NCBI GenBank assembly: GCA_036874045.1
Contig: CM072347.1
Coordinates: forward strand, 7,566,501-7,630,500
Source: Cymodocea nodosa
Lineage: Eukaryota > Streptophyta > Magnoliopsida > Alismatales > Cymodoceaceae
Length of the DNA: 64,000 nt
Reading direction: 5' to 3'
The position numbers were made by a program, and so were the translations under genes. The notes beneath the pieces were generated by a model, which worked only from the letters and a program-made list of their open reading frames with translations, had not been told where the DNA came from and did not search any database. Shown piece after piece: positions 1-12,559 of this stretch (the stretch's first letter is position 1; each line of letters opens with the position of its first letter).

Positions 1-1788
1 GTAATTAACCTTGCCTCTACATTCAGATTTTCCATTAATCTCATTTCAGAATATACATCTGGAAATTTTGATAAAGATTGAATGTTCCATTCCAGTTGTC
101 TAATCATGTCAAATCTGTTTGTAACAACAACACCTTCATTCTTTAATCCCAATACTTCAAAAATTAACTCAATAGACAATATAAACTCTTGTTGATTTAT
201 TTGAGTTTTTAGAAAATTTCCATTCTTGACCAGATTGCTATAAAAAGCTGCAATAAGCTTTGTGTATTGTTTCCATTTCGTTCCAACTGACAAGAATTGA
301 ATGAGTCCTTGATACTCAAATAGATCTCTTATTTCCATCAAATTTTTGAATTTTATTGGTCGAGCATGTAGAATCTGACATGTAATCAGATTATTATATT
401 TATGCAATGCTTCTTCAAATCTAAAATGAATTGAATTACCTTGAATTTGTAATACTATACACAAAGAAGGTGATACCTGAAGCCTTGATTCAGAGTTTAA
501 TTCATCTTCAGGAACCTCTTCTTCAAAATGAATGTCATGTTGTTCCTCTGTCAAAATATTATTTTGAAGCTGCTTAAGTAAGCTTGATTCTTTAGCTTCA
601 AAAATGTAAGGAACATTGTCAATATGCTCAACATTCATCTGTTCAGTCTCTATAGAATGATTAGAGTTCAATGTTTCCATCAATTCGATAGCCAGTGTAT
701 CTGTCTGTAGTTGTTCATTTTGTTCAACAGATATTTCCATTAATACATGCTGTGAATTCTCAGACTCTGCTCCTATAGATTCTGAAGAAGGCTAGTTAAC
801 GTTTAGCTCTTCTGGAGTCTTAACATTTTCAATATCTACTACTTCAGACAATTCAGCCTGTGAATTAGTTACTGCCTCAACATTGTCAATTATATCTGCA
901 ATAACTTGTTCAATGTTAGGTGCCTGATGCTCTAATTTTTCAATTTCTGCATCATCAGGACTTGAACTAATAGAAAAACTTGAGCTCATATTTGACTTGT
1001 ATTTCTTCTCAAGTTTTCTAGCTAGAGAAAATAAAGTCTCATTATCATCATCAGTTTCAGTATGCTCAGAACTGATGAGTTTATCAGATGCACAATAAGG
1101 TACAATGTCTAGACATACATTGTCCTTTGGAAATAAATTTTCATCTGATTTTCCTTTTTCAAATAACTTTGTCTTGGAAGACATAATTTTTCTAACTTTT
1201 CTTCTACTATAAAATTTCTGTTTCTCCTCTTCAAGTATTGCTGTTTTTTTTTTCAAATTGCTCCATAAAAGTTTTCTACTTTAATTTTTCAAAAGCACTT
1301 TCTATGGCTATAGCTTTTCGAAGATTGTCAACTTTTCTTTTATCTACAGCAATATGTGATTCTACTTGTTTTGAATATAAAGGAGTAGGGATAACTGATT
1401 CATGCTCTTCCTCAAATGCATGTAGTCTTGTACCGTTTATTGGTATTTGAGTTCTAGTTGAAGTACCTACACCTTTTTTCAAATATTTTGCAAACTACTC
1501 GAGAAATGCAATCTCATCACATTTCATTCTGTATTCTCTATCATATTTACTACGAATACCCATGTATGTAATATTTGCATCAGTATGTTGAAGTTCTTGT
1601 CTAACTTCATCTAATATACCCTGAGGAAAGAAGTAATCTCTATAAATTTCTGCTAACCTTTTGTCTACTCGAAATATTTTCTTGAACCAAGTGCGTGGAA
1701 CTTCATCATTTTCTATTTCTTTTCCTTTTGCATCTCCTCTGCTTTTGCCTTTTCCTCTACCACGACTTTTGTAGAACTTGGAGACCAT
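1..1788 (-). pseudogene. Accessory ORF (aORF) of copia A1, downstream of pol
   Basis: A large ORF in the envelope-like position, 3' of pol and on the same strand. The chosen start (ATG at 1788) opens a basic, RG/KG-rich stretch (SRGRGKGKSRG) that matches the start in C. Next come a coiled-coil-like charged region, an acidic middle and a globular C-terminal part containing FYSNL, LGLKNEG and ILHANLFQRVGHN-type motifs. It continues beyond the window edge. The C-terminal part recalls the plant ATHILA ORF-1 / 'putative plant transposon protein' type of domain, but that is an impression from motif layout, not a search result. Its function is unknown. It is a broken fossil copy with a TATA-like box about 85 bases upstream. 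Confidence 0.75.
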
Positions 1789-1789
1789 C

Positions 1790-3380
1790 GTCGCAGGTTG
1801 TAACAGCAACAAGCGAGAAATATTTTCTTGACAAAGTTTACAAATAACCTAAGTGCCCGTGCAATAAGTGTTTAAATAGGGTTTTAGGCGAATAACTTAA
1901 CGTGAAGAGAAGTCAGATTTAGATACTAAATAAATATTGAATAAAGTTTATTCAATCAAGGTACCCAAAATATTCAAGTATAACTCATTGAGTTAACTAA
2001 CCTAATGAGTAAAACGTTGTCTAGAGGTAGTTTTACACGTTACCTTATCTAACATAACGTTTAGTTAGTATAATTAAAACAATTTTCGGATGCTTCCAAC
2101 TGAAACATTCCAAACACATCACAATAGCTATACCTTATCATTTTCTTGAGAACATTGTAAACTATTCTAACATTCCTGTCCTTTGAATCTAAAATAGTTT
2201 ATTTGTCTTTTTAAATTATTTCATCAAGATTTTAAGAGGACATTAATTCAGATTAACCAAGATTTGTATTCTGAATTATATTAATCTATTTTTGGACATT
2301 GTTAATCCTCCCCCTACAAATATACTTCTTATATATTCAATAACATACAAAATATACTTGTATAACAATAGATGTTAAGTATAAGTATACTTTTAAATTT
2401 TCTTTTCAGAAACTTTCGCTATTTTGACTTCATCAAAAATGATTTCCAGAATCAATTCCTACTGTATATGAACCAAAACACAACTTTGAACTCAATATGA
2501 TTAATTCAAGGAGAATAAAAGAATGTATCTCAAATAAATGTTTTCAAAAGTACTAATGTTGATTCAATAAATCAGTAGTCATATTGGTAGAAATTATATT
2601 CGATTCAAAGATATCTGTAATTAATGAACAACTTTTTCTTTTCAAAATAGTAAATATTGATAATTTTCTTTAAAAGTTAGTTTGAAAATCTTGAATCATA
2701 CAAGAGCTTTCTAATGTACCCGTATAATGAGCTTTCAGTCAACAATCCCAGATCTGATCAGGACCTTAGGTTGCCAGATTTAAATAATCCTTTTTTAGGA
2801 CAACAATCATTACATACCTACCTGCTCAAGTACAAAAGGCTCATGATCAAACTGATCAATAAACTCTCAAAGATTTTCACTTTGTAAGCACTTTTCATTT
2901 TAAGCACAGTATATATGTATTTCATTAATATAGATGCAATAAAACACAAATCTCATACAATTTTTACTTCTATGATTTTACTAAGAATATGAATCAGTTT
3001 CAATAAGCTTATACTTTTGATTAACAATTTAAGATGAGTTACATATAACTTATTTTACAAGTTTAATCAATTAAGTCAAATTTATGCATGATCATATGCA
3101 CTTTCCTAGATTCAAAGAAAACACTTAATCAAAATTTCAAAATGTCAGAAGTATTTAATGTTTTTCATTTACACTTCCACTTAAAATCGTAAAAACCATT
3201 AAAATTGATAAACTACTTAAAATCAATAAGATACTACTATGATTTTACAATAAATACATAGTATCTTAAGCAGCAGTTTAGATATTTATGATAAGTGTAT
3301 AATATCTATGAGGTGAACAACATCATTAATACTATTTATATTTTTATGTGGAGTTTAAGTATTTTACACATCACATAGCC
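1790..3380 (-). other. Untranslated spacer between pol and aORF of A1
   Basis: About 1.6 kb of very AT-rich DNA without a supported gene. It is closely similar to 45906-47480 in element C, including a purine-rich stretch seen on plus as CCTCCCCCTAC near 2310. Parts of it also resemble the 3' untranslated end of the gypsy elements (12560-13100). It carries the aORF promoter candidate at its downstream end. Confidence 0.7.
1871..1879 (-). promoter_or_regulatory. TATA-like box in front of the A1 aORF
   Basis: On the minus strand this reads CTATTTAAA, about 85 bases before the chosen aORF start. The same box at nearly the same distance lies in front of the aORF in C (45988-45996). This suggests the accessory ORF has its own internal promoter instead of relying only on the LTR; the function is inferred. 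Confidence 0.45.
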
Positions 3381-3914
3381 TACAAATACCTAAATTTAAT
3401 CTAATATTGTAGAATGTATTTTCGTCTAGAGGTTTTGTAAATATATCAGCTAATTGATTTTTACTAGACACAAATTCTAATTTAATTTTTCCTTTAATTA
3501 CGTTATCTCTTAGAAAATGATGTCTAACCTCTATATGCTTAATCCTTTTATGCTATAGATATGCATCACTAGTTTCAACTAGCAAACATGAATTTAAATC
3601 AACTACACTAGAAGGTAAAGATAAAATACATATAGAACCTTTTCTTTTAGCAATAAACTTAATTTCATCTGTATTTTTATCAATAATTTTGCATACATTA
3701 TCTTCAAACACTACATAATATCCATTTTCAGTTAGTTTTATAACACTCAGTAAATTAAATCCTAAGTTTTCTACATATAGTACATTCGAAATAACACAAG
3801 ATAGAGTTATTTAAACATTGCCTATACCTATGATTTTATCTTTGATTTTGTTTCCAAATGTTACACTTCCTTTCATGGTATTTGTAAAATTTTGTAGTAG
3901 ACTTTTCTGTCTAG
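3380..3914 (-). pseudogene. pol remnant of copia A1
   Basis: Only small parts of pol are recognisable: residues typical of the protease-to-integrase junction (FNLLSVIKLT, KRKGSICIL) and the very end of RNase H (HIEVRHHFLRDN, NQLADIFTKPL). Each is nearly the same as its counterpart in element C. The copy is far too short to have been a working polyprotein, so A1 would have depended on enzymes supplied by relatives. Broken fossil. Confidence 0.8.
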
Positions 3915-6234
3915 TCATGTGACTTGACGCTCCACTGTCCAAGATCTATTTTGATGTTGTTTCCTCCTGCAAAATAAATTAAGAAAATCTTTTTCTTGGT
4001 ACCCAATGTTGTTGAGGACCAAGTTCAATAAACGTATATTTCTTTTTTTGTTTAAAAATAGTTTAACATTATCATTTACATTCTTATTAGTTATAAGTAC
4101 TATAGACTTATTTTTAACATCATACTTACTTATAACATTATTGCTCTTATAATCATTCTTTTTGTTTTCAGATGTAGTATAACCAAGACCAAATCGATTT
4201 TTATCAGATGTTAATTTATTTTGGTCATGCTCATACATTTCAGTGAGTTCATACCAAGATTTTGTACTAGTATTAACATTTTCCGTACATACAAAATCTT
4301 TTTCTGCATAAGAATTTTTAGATTTATCACATGTAGAGTGAGTAATAGGTCTAACACCAGTGTTTTGAATTACATGCTTGGGTTTCTGAATTTTTAGTTT
4401 ACTACAATTGTCTAAAATTTTAGGGATATTAGAAACTGAATTTCTAGAACAAGAAACAAGATTTTTAGAAACATTAATAGTCATGTTAGAAGTACAATTT
4501 GAGAAATCACATTGATTTATATTATTACTACATGATTCATCCCTTGAAGTACCTACTTCTACATATTTATTACCTTGTTTCATGATAAAAGGAATTTTAG
4601 TCTTAGATTTACTTGAATTGCAACTAATAAATCCTTTATTGGCTTGAGATTTAGGATATTCAGGATAATCAAATCCTAAGCCAAATTTATATGACACCAT
4701 AGGGGTACTAGTTAGTTTGTCTAACTTAGTTTGACTTAAATTCTATTTCTCAATGGTAGAATTTAAATCTAGCTCTCCTAGTTTTAATTTATCTATCTCT
4801 AATTCAATTTCATTTATATTGTTTTTCAATATTTCATTTTCAGATTCTATCTTTAATTTTTTAGCATTTGTATTCTGTATTTGTTCATGCAAGACACATT
4901 CATTAACTCTAAATTTATGCAAATCTCTAGCATGATTTTCATTCATATTTAAACTTTTCTAAAGTAGTATACAAGAAACTATTTTCTTCTTCCACGATGG
5001 ATAAAGAGTTTCTAATATTTTTATTTTTCAATTTACAAACTTTAAGTTTTTGTAATAATGCATGATAAGCACATAATAATTCATTAAAGTTAAAATCTGA
5101 ATGACTTTCAGGATCAGATATTACCTCAGACTCATCTGCCATGAAGCACACATGAGCAACGTCTTCTAACTATTGTTCTCCTTCTAAATGTGAAGATTTT
5201 GATGATGATTTCTCAGATTCAAACTCTTCAGACGTGTCATCCTAAGTGACCTTCAAAGCCTTTTTCTTGTAAAACTTTTTCTAAGTTTTATGAGCCATCT
5301 TCTTCTGATTTGTCTTACTTTGCTTTTCATTTTTCCTTATAGGACAATCTAGAGAAAGATGTCTAGGTTTCTTACAATTGTAACATACATACTTTCTAGA
5401 TAAAGAATTCTTGTTATTTAGTAATTTTGACGTTGAGAGTTTGTCATTTCTGTTCCTTTACTGCTTCCTAGCTTTCCATGCTTTTTTGAATTTCCTAGTC
5501 AGCAAAATCAAATCCTCGTCAGAATCAGTAGATAAATCAAAATCTAAATTAATTTCGAAGGCTATTTATTTCTTCATTTTTGGTTTGTTGTGACTGAGTG
5601 ATTCATTTAATTGAACTTCATAAGCTGTTAAGTTTCCTATAAGTTCATTCATGGTATAAACATTTAAATCTCGTGATTCCTCTATTGATGTTACTTTCTG
5701 AGACCATTTAAAACTTAGGGATCTGAGAATTTTCCTCACCAAATCCTTCTATTTAAAATTCTTTCCTAAGCATTTTAAAGAGTTTATGATATCAAGAAAT
5801 CTGGAAAACATCTCAGAAATACTTTCGTCTTCATGCATCGTAAAGAGTTCATACTTATGAATCAACATGTTTATTTTAGTCTCTTTAACTTGAGAAGTAC
5901 CTTCATGTGAAACTTCTAATGCATGCCACACCTCATAAGCAGATTTATATGTCGACACTTTACTGAACTACTCATAACTCAATGCACAAAATAAAATATT
6001 TAAGCCATTAGCATTCAGAGTTTCATTTTCTTTTTCAGTAATTGTCCAAGAATTATAAGGGGTAGATAATAGAGTATATGGTTTAGAAATCATGAACCAC
6101 AACTTATGATCTATACTTTGAAGAAAAACTGTCATCCTATATTTCCAATATTCAAAATGTTTTCCATTAAATAAAGGAGGACGATTAAGATTTTGACCTT
6201 CATATAAAGAAAAATTACCATTTCCAGTAGCCAT
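3915..6234 (-). pseudogene. gag remnant of copia A1
   Basis: Starts at MATGNGNFSLYEGQNLNRPP, which opens the SIRE-type gag (NRPPLFNGKHFEYWKYRM followed by a DHKLWFMIS-like block). A CCHC zinc-knuckle region lies near 5340-5400, then a Ser/Glu-rich acidic stretch and a long Asn/Lys/Ser-rich tail. Capsid-like proteins of this kind package the element's RNA. The tail beyond the zinc knuckle is unusually long, as in A2 and C. Several breaks; fossil. Confidence 0.85.
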
Positions 6235-6420
6235 CTTACCTTAGATTTTTCAACCTATTTGATTTTAAACAGTCTAAAAATTTTAAAACACCTTGAGCCT
6301 TAAATCAAGAAAGTTAAACGTATGCTCAGATGTTAATGTCTGTTTAAAAACAAGGAAGGCAGAATAAGCAATGATATTAAATAAGTTGGTATCGATTTTA
6401 TATCAAGGATTATTAACAAA

Positions 6421-6432
6421 GCTCTAATACCA
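6421..6432 (-). other. Primer binding site of A1
   Basis: On the minus strand TGGTATTAGAGC follows the LTR after two bases. It matches the initiator Met-tRNA-type site (TGGTATCAGAGC) used by plant copia elements, with one difference. Confidence 0.85.
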
Positions 6433-6434
6433 CT

Positions 6435-7982
6435 TGTAGGATCGTATGGCTACACAAGAGAGGGGTGAATTGTGTTTTTCAACATTTTCGAATATAATTG
6501 AAACTTTAAAACTCAAAAACAAGTCGAGATATTATTTTCATAAAATCATTTTTATTCAAGGTTTCAATTACAATATACAATTCAATTCTCCTCAGAAATT
6601 GTAGATGCAATTATATCTCGATACCATGTATCATCTAAACAATTTCATAACTACAAACATAGAAAACTAATTTACAGAATTTAAAACATTTCTCCCTATT
6701 TGAGATCTTTCTTCTTCTTCTTCTTCTTTCTTCTTCAGCAATTCTTTAGTGACGAATATCTTGTCTTCTTATGCTTCACCGAATTTGCTTTCTTCTGATA
6801 CTTTAAATCTTTAGTGACGTAAATCTTACCTTTTTATGCTTCACTGAATTTTCTTCTACTTGAGAGATTTTCTCGGAAGAGGTGTTTTTGATCCCTGAAA
6901 AGATTTTTCGTTTTGTATGCAGGGATAATTTGATCAACGAGAATTTTATGCCTTTTATATTATATCTTCATTTCATGCATATCCTACACGTTTAATTACT
7001 ACCAATTTTTCACTTCTTCACGTCTTTTCTTTTTACTTCATCAAAATACACATGTTCTGACCCACACTGACATTTCGAATTTTCTTTAATCATTAGTCTT
7101 AGATCTCTGAAAAATTTCCTACAAAATAAACTTTCTCGTCCAAAATTTTTCATTAGTATAATAAGAAGTCGTTACCTTAATGTTAACTAAACGAGTAACA
7201 TAAGTATATATATAACTTAATGTTTCTAACTTAACAAGTTCCTCATGTGCCAATTCACGTGACTAGTACTATAGCTAACTCAACGAACTAAGTCCGTGGT
7301 GTTACACTAACTCAATGAACCATCTCCGTTGTGTTATGATAACTCAACGAACTAGTAATAAACAAATGATTTTATCACAAGAATTTTACCACGTGCAAAA
7401 AATAATAACTTAAGTTTATAACACTAACCTAATGCGTTGCCTTAGTGTTCAATATAGCAACTCAACGCGTTTAGTTATGTTAACTTAATGAGTTAAACAT
7501 GTGCACCTCACGTGATACAATATAACATTCGTAACTTATAATTTCACCACGTGTATAACACTAATTTAACGAGTTTGTCTCTTCTTTTACTCACTAACTT
7601 AACGAGTTCTTACGTGACTTATTTTAACCTTTAAGCCTCTAACTTAACGAGTTCTCACATGACTTCTATACAAATAACATTCTAACTTAACGAGTTGTCT
7701 TAACGTACACTATACATGATATAGAAAATATAACTTTAAAATATATCATGCTTTTCAATAAAAGAACACACGTTAACTTAACGTTTAGTTAAATGAGAAA
7801 TTAATGCAACTAAACGACTAGTTATTAACTTAGCATAATTTCAAATCTAATACAAACAAGTATTTATATCAATAAACTTTTTCTATATTAATTGATGATT
7901 TTAATTTCTTTTCACAAGCAATAGTAATTGAGCAAATATAATTATTTTCATTTAGCAAACATCATCAAAACAAAATACTCAA
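6435..7982 (-). repeat. 5' LTR of copia A1
   Basis: Ends (minus strand) with the family terminus CGATCCTACA. A TATA box (TATAAAAGG on minus) lies at 6951-6959 and an AATAAA-type polyadenylation signal near 6550. The U3 part is filled with alternating CACGTG-type boxes and AACTTAACGAGTT-type repeats. The outer terminus is slightly altered, and the DNA beyond is gypsy LTR (7983-8153), so A1 appears to have inserted into a gypsy LTR. Confidence 0.85.
6951..6959 (-). promoter_or_regulatory. LTR TATA box of A1
   Basis: The box reads ATATAAAAGG on the minus strand and is shared with the other A-family LTRs (14380, 20780, 41881, 53622). It marks the U3/R side of the LTR; the start site itself is inferred. 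Confidence 0.6.
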
Positions 7983-8153
7983 GAGAAATGATATTTAATT
8001 AATGTTAATTCCATGAATTTATTTATATTCTTTAATTAAGGCATGTAATCATGTAATTATAACATAATGACTTAATTCTCATATGATAAGTTAAATATTA
8101 TGCAATTAATCATTCATTAACCATTAATATTATGCAATTTTTCATTCTAAACA
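7983..8153 (-). repeat. Gypsy LTR fragment (U3 start)
   Basis: Matches the terminal ~170 bases of the gypsy LTRs at 12390-12559 and 58370-58531, ending in CATTCTAAACA next to a polypurine tract. The remainder of this LTR has been displaced by element A1. Confidence 0.8.
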
Positions 8154-8563
8154 CTTCCCCCATACCTAACTTTTGTTAATCCCTTAGCAAACTAATATGA
8201 TCTCCTTAATTGGTCTTTCTAAGTGCTAGAACTATTTCTTTTCTTCATAAATCTGTATCCTTTTTGAAAATATATTCATCTTATATCTTCAAAATACTAA
8301 AATTAGATTAATATTAAGATATTCTTTGTAAATCAGTAATCTAATTTAACATTGTTCTTCCTCCCCATCTTACAAATATATTTCAAAAATACTTAAATTA
8401 CATATAAAATATACTTGCATAAAATAGATGGTAGTTATATTATCATTTTTTTTTCAAACATTTGTTATCCTGAATTTCCTAATATGATTTTCAAAATAAA
8501 TTTCAATTGCATACAAATCAAAACACAACTCAACTTAATAATTAAAACAAGAAGAATAATGAT
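8154..8563 (-). mobile_element. 3' untranslated end of a gypsy element with polypurine tract
   Basis: Starts with the polypurine tract (CTTCCCCCATACC on plus, 8154-8166) directly against the LTR, followed by the same ~400 bases found at 12560-12935 and, inverted, at 58532-58957. No gene is seen. A copia LTR interrupts it at 8564. Confidence 0.75.
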
Positions 8564-9580
8564 GTAGGATCGAATGGCTACATAAGAGGAGGGTAAATTG
8601 TGTTTTTCAACATTTTCAAGAATAATTGAAACTTCAAAATTAAAAACAAGTCGAGACATTGTTTTAATCAAATCATTTTATTTAAGGTTTAAATTACAAT
8701 ATACAATTCAATTCTCCTTAGAAATTGTAGATGCAATTATATAACGATACCATATTTTATCTAATCAATTTCATAACTACAAATAGAGAAATCTAATTTA
8801 TGGAATTTAAAACATTTCTCATTGTTTTAGATTTTTCTTCTTCTTGTGCAATTCTTTAGTGACAAATATCTGACTTTCTCTGCTTCATTAAATTTACTTT
8901 CTTATGATTCTTTAAATCTTCAGTGACATATATTTGACTTTCTCTTCATTGAATTTTCTTTTATTTGAGAGCTTTTCCCTGGAGAGGTGTTTTGATCCTT
9001 GAAAATATATTTCGTTTGGTGTGCAGGAATAATTGATGAACGAGAATTCTATACCTTTTATACTACATATTCATTTCATGCATATCCTCCATGTTTAACC
9101 ACAATCAATTTTCCACTCTTCACGTCATCTCTTTTTCCTTCATTGAAATACACACGTTTTGACCCACGCTTTTCTTTTCGAATTTTCTTTAATCATCAAT
9201 CCTGGATCTCTGAAAAATTTCTTGCAAAATAAATTTTTTCGTCCAAAAATTTTCCATCAAGTGTAATAACAAGTCGTGTTAATGTTAACTAAACGAGTAA
9301 AACAAGTATATTTATTACTTAACAAGTTCATCATGTGCCAAATCACGTGACAAGTACTATAGGTAACTCAAAGAACTAAGTTTGTGGTGTTATGCTAACT
9401 TAATGAACTAGTAAGAATGTCTTTTGGAAGGTTAAAGGCTAACTTACCGAAAAGTGTTTAAGTATCAGATAGTTAAGTTTTCAAAGTATCCGAAATACCT
9501 TTTTATCATAAAACTAGTGAGACATGTGTCGTAACTTGGAAACGTGACTTAAGTTATCTTTTGGAAGGTTAGATGCTAAC
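8564..9580 (-). repeat. Truncated copia LTR, A family
   Basis: Begins with TGTAGGATCGAATGGCTACA, the A-family terminus, and follows the A LTR through the TATA and U3 parts. Near 9412-9580 it contains the TTTCGGATAG/CTTAAGTTA-type block that A2's LTRs carry but A1 and C lack, so it belongs to the A2 subtype. It is only about 1 kb of a ~1.7 kb LTR and then gives way to gypsy LTR. No internal region is attached. Confidence 0.75.
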
Positions 9581-10595
9581 TATTTGGGTTGTTAAGTTAA
9601 ATCTTAAATTTGTTTAATTTGTTTTTATGCTTATATCAATAATTACTTTTAGAAGTAAACAAACAACCTTTCACACAAATTAGACATTAATTCCAATTTG
9701 TATTTTTAACTGCAAGTGCACAATGTAATTGTATTAGTGTGCAAGTATAGGTCGATCCCATAGAGATTGAGTAAAAATTGTGTATTGTTTCGATTTTTAT
9801 ATTAGAGTTTATATGTGTTTAGTTAAGCACTTCGTTGAGTTACAGTTAACACAATAGACTTAGTTCGTGGAGATATAGTGAACTCAACGTATAAATCTCG
9901 TGAACTTAAGTTAACTTCACGAGCCTATTTTTCTAGTTAAATATTACTATTTACTAAGGAATTTGGCCAACCATTGGGTGGTTCCATAGATTGTAAATAA
10001 CATCAATTAAGCTCTTTAATGTTAGTTAATATTAGATTTATCATTAAGCAACACTAACATTCAGATATTTCAGACAGTAACCAATAAAATCTTTAAGTAT
10101 CTAGAATGAATCAATTTCAGTAAACAATAAAACTATTTCTTGAATCAAACAAACGTAAAACATTCACAATACTGATAATGATAACATTAATCACAATACC
10201 AAACAGACAATACAACACTTTAATACTAAATGTAAACACAGATAATTAGTTGTTTTTGGTATTTTTGTTTTGATATGTTTTTGAAGATGAGTGAAAGGAG
10301 AAATGTAAAAATCTCTATCGACATTAAAAACTTCCGTCATTACATGCGACGTAATTACACCACTGAAAACTTAATCACTTACAATCTTGCCTCCTCTCCC
10401 TATAGAATCGTAAATCAAGAATTGTAAGATGACCTCCTTTTCAGCATACTGACATCAACCCAAAACCATTACTAGAAGCTTTACGATCTTCTTAGATATG
10501 AGTCGGTGCTTGGTGAAAATGACTTTCCTTCCCGTGACGTGATCACTCTTCACAATGATTGTTAGTCACTATGTTTGGCTTGGAATCGACCCATA
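9580..10595 (-). repeat. Partial gypsy LTR copy (U5/R side)
   Basis: Covers roughly the first kilobase, as displayed on plus, of the gypsy LTR (56545-57550 equivalent), including the tract near CAGGTCGATCCCA, and stops near GGCTTGGAATCGACC. The next LTR begins at once, giving a head-to-tail partial duplication. The LTR end resembles GGGTTGTTAAG of 56545. Confidence 0.75.
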
Positions 10596-12559
10596 TTTGG
10601 TTGTGAAAAGTTAAATCTTAAAATTGCTTATATCAATAATTTCTTTTAGAAGTAAACAAACAACCTTTCACATAAATTAGACATTAATTCCAATTTGTAT
10701 TTTAACTGCAAGTGCACAATGTATATTGTATTTGTGTGCAAGTACAGGTCGATCCCACAGAGATTGAGTAAGAATTGTGTACTGTTTCGATTTTTATATT
10801 AGAGTTTATATGTGTTCAGTTAAGTACTCCGTTGAGTTACAGTTAACACAACGGACTTAGTTCGTGGAGTTATGGCTAACTCAACGGACTAACATCGTGG
10901 ACTTAAGTTAACTCTATGAGCCTATTTTTTCAATTGAATATTGTTAATTATAGAGGAATTTAGCCAACCATTGGGCAGTTCCATAGATTGTAAATAACAT
11001 CAATTAAACTCTTTAATGTTAGTTAATATTAGATTTATCATTAAGCAACACTAATATTTAGATATTTCAAATAGTAACTATTAAAATCTTTAAGTATCTG
11101 GAACAATTAAAGTTCAGTAAATGGTAAAACTAATTTCTATTTTCTGAATCAAACAAACATAAAACATTCACAATACTGACAATGATAACATTAATCACGA
11201 TACAAAACAAATAATACAACACTTTTAATACTAAATGTAAACATAGATAATTTGTTATTTTTGGTATTTTTTTTTGATATGTTCTTGAAGATGAATGAAA
11301 GGTGAAATGTAAAAATCTCTATCGACAATAAAAACTTCTGTCACTACATGCGACGTGATTACACCACTAAAAACTTAATCACTTACAATCCTACCTCCTC
11401 TCCCTATAGAATCGTGAATCCAGAATTGTAAGATGATCTCCTCTTCAGCATACTAGCATCAACCTGAAACCAAGGTTAGAAGCTTTACGATCTCCTAAGA
11501 TATGAGTCGGTGCTTGGTGAAAATGGTTTCCCTTCTCGCGACGCGATCACTCCTCACAATGGTTGTTAGTCACAATGTTTGGCTTGAAATCGACTCGACA
11601 TCAGGAATGTATCCTCACAGACCTTCGATGGTTAGTTATTTTGGTGGTGGTGTGGAGCTTCAGGGAACTTCCGATGCTTCCTACAATTAGCGCGATTCTC
11701 CACATTTGCACACACACTTTCTTAGTCTTTTTTTCTTCTTTTATATTCCTTTCTGTAGTAACTACTTTTGCTTAAATGATCAGTTGGATTTCCTTCATTC
11801 ATATCAACGATGGTGATTTCTTCTTCATTCCACAAGTGAATTCTTATGTGATACGTGTAATCGTGGTTTTCCTTCGAATGTCCTGTTTCTGCAACTACTA
11901 TAGTGGCATATTAGAAAATAAATGGTACGTGGAGTTACAGATAACTCAACAGTCTTACTTTATTGATTTAACTATAAAACATGTGCAATAAAGAAATAAT
12001 TAGTTCAGATGTTTCGGATACTTACAAACCTTAACTATTCGAAACTTATATGCATTTTGGATAGTTAGCACCTAACATTCTGAAAGATAACTTAAGTCAA
12101 GTTTCTAGAATGCGACACATGTCCTCAAGCAGTTTTATGATAAAAAGCTATTTCAGATACTTAAAAATCTAACTATCCGATGCTTAGATGCATTTCGGAT
12201 AGTTACTAGATAACTTACTGAACATTCACTTAAGTCATGCATTATTGTTTCAACACATGTACTCCAGGAAATAATAAAATATTCTTCTATTGTTAAAAAT
12301 ATAATTGTCCGGTACATATAATATAACTCTTCGAAATAATAGAAAATTTGGATCTTTAAAAATTAAAAACTTGCAACTTAACGATAGTTCAGAAATATAC
12401 TAAATTAACGTTAATTTCTTGAAATTATGTAGATTCTTTTATTAAAGCATATAACAATGCAATTATAACATAATAGCTTAATTCTCATATGACAAGCTAA
12501 ATACTATGCAATTAACCATCATTTAAACATTAATATTATGCACTTTTTCATTCTAAACA
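10596..12559 (-). repeat. Gypsy LTR (Athila/Tat-like), 3' LTR of the older gypsy layer
   Basis: About 1.96 kb and collinear with the LTR at 56545-58531. On the minus strand it begins TGTTTAGAATGAAAAAG directly after a polypurine tract. Hand comparison of ~320 bases against 56600-56930 gives about 11% difference, well above the copia LTR pairs. U3 contains repeated CCGAAA and AACTATCC-type motifs. It could be the 3' LTR of the element that carries gag and the F-box gene, but no matching target duplication was found. Confidence 0.75.

Larger units (their letters stand above)
1..7982 (-). mobile_element. Ty1/copia element A1 (SIRE/Maximus-like), left part outside window
   Basis: This is a minus-strand fossil copia element of the same family as A2 and C. 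In its own direction it shows a 5' LTR (6435-7982), a Met-tRNA primer site, gag, a little pol, a long untranslated spacer and a large accessory ORF that runs off the left edge. The 3' LTR is not in the window, so neither its age nor a target duplication can be read. The coding parts are broken many times. The family call rests on close similarity of gag, spacer and accessory ORF to element C, whose pol is clearly SIRE-like copia. Confidence 0.9.

Noticed and set aside
6700-6740. TTC/GAA microsatellites as separate features
   Set aside because: They are a fixed part of the A-family R/U5 and occur in every copy.
11502-11991. Plus-strand frames in the gypsy LTR
   Set aside because: Antisense to LTR leader sequence; not preserved in the other LTR copies.
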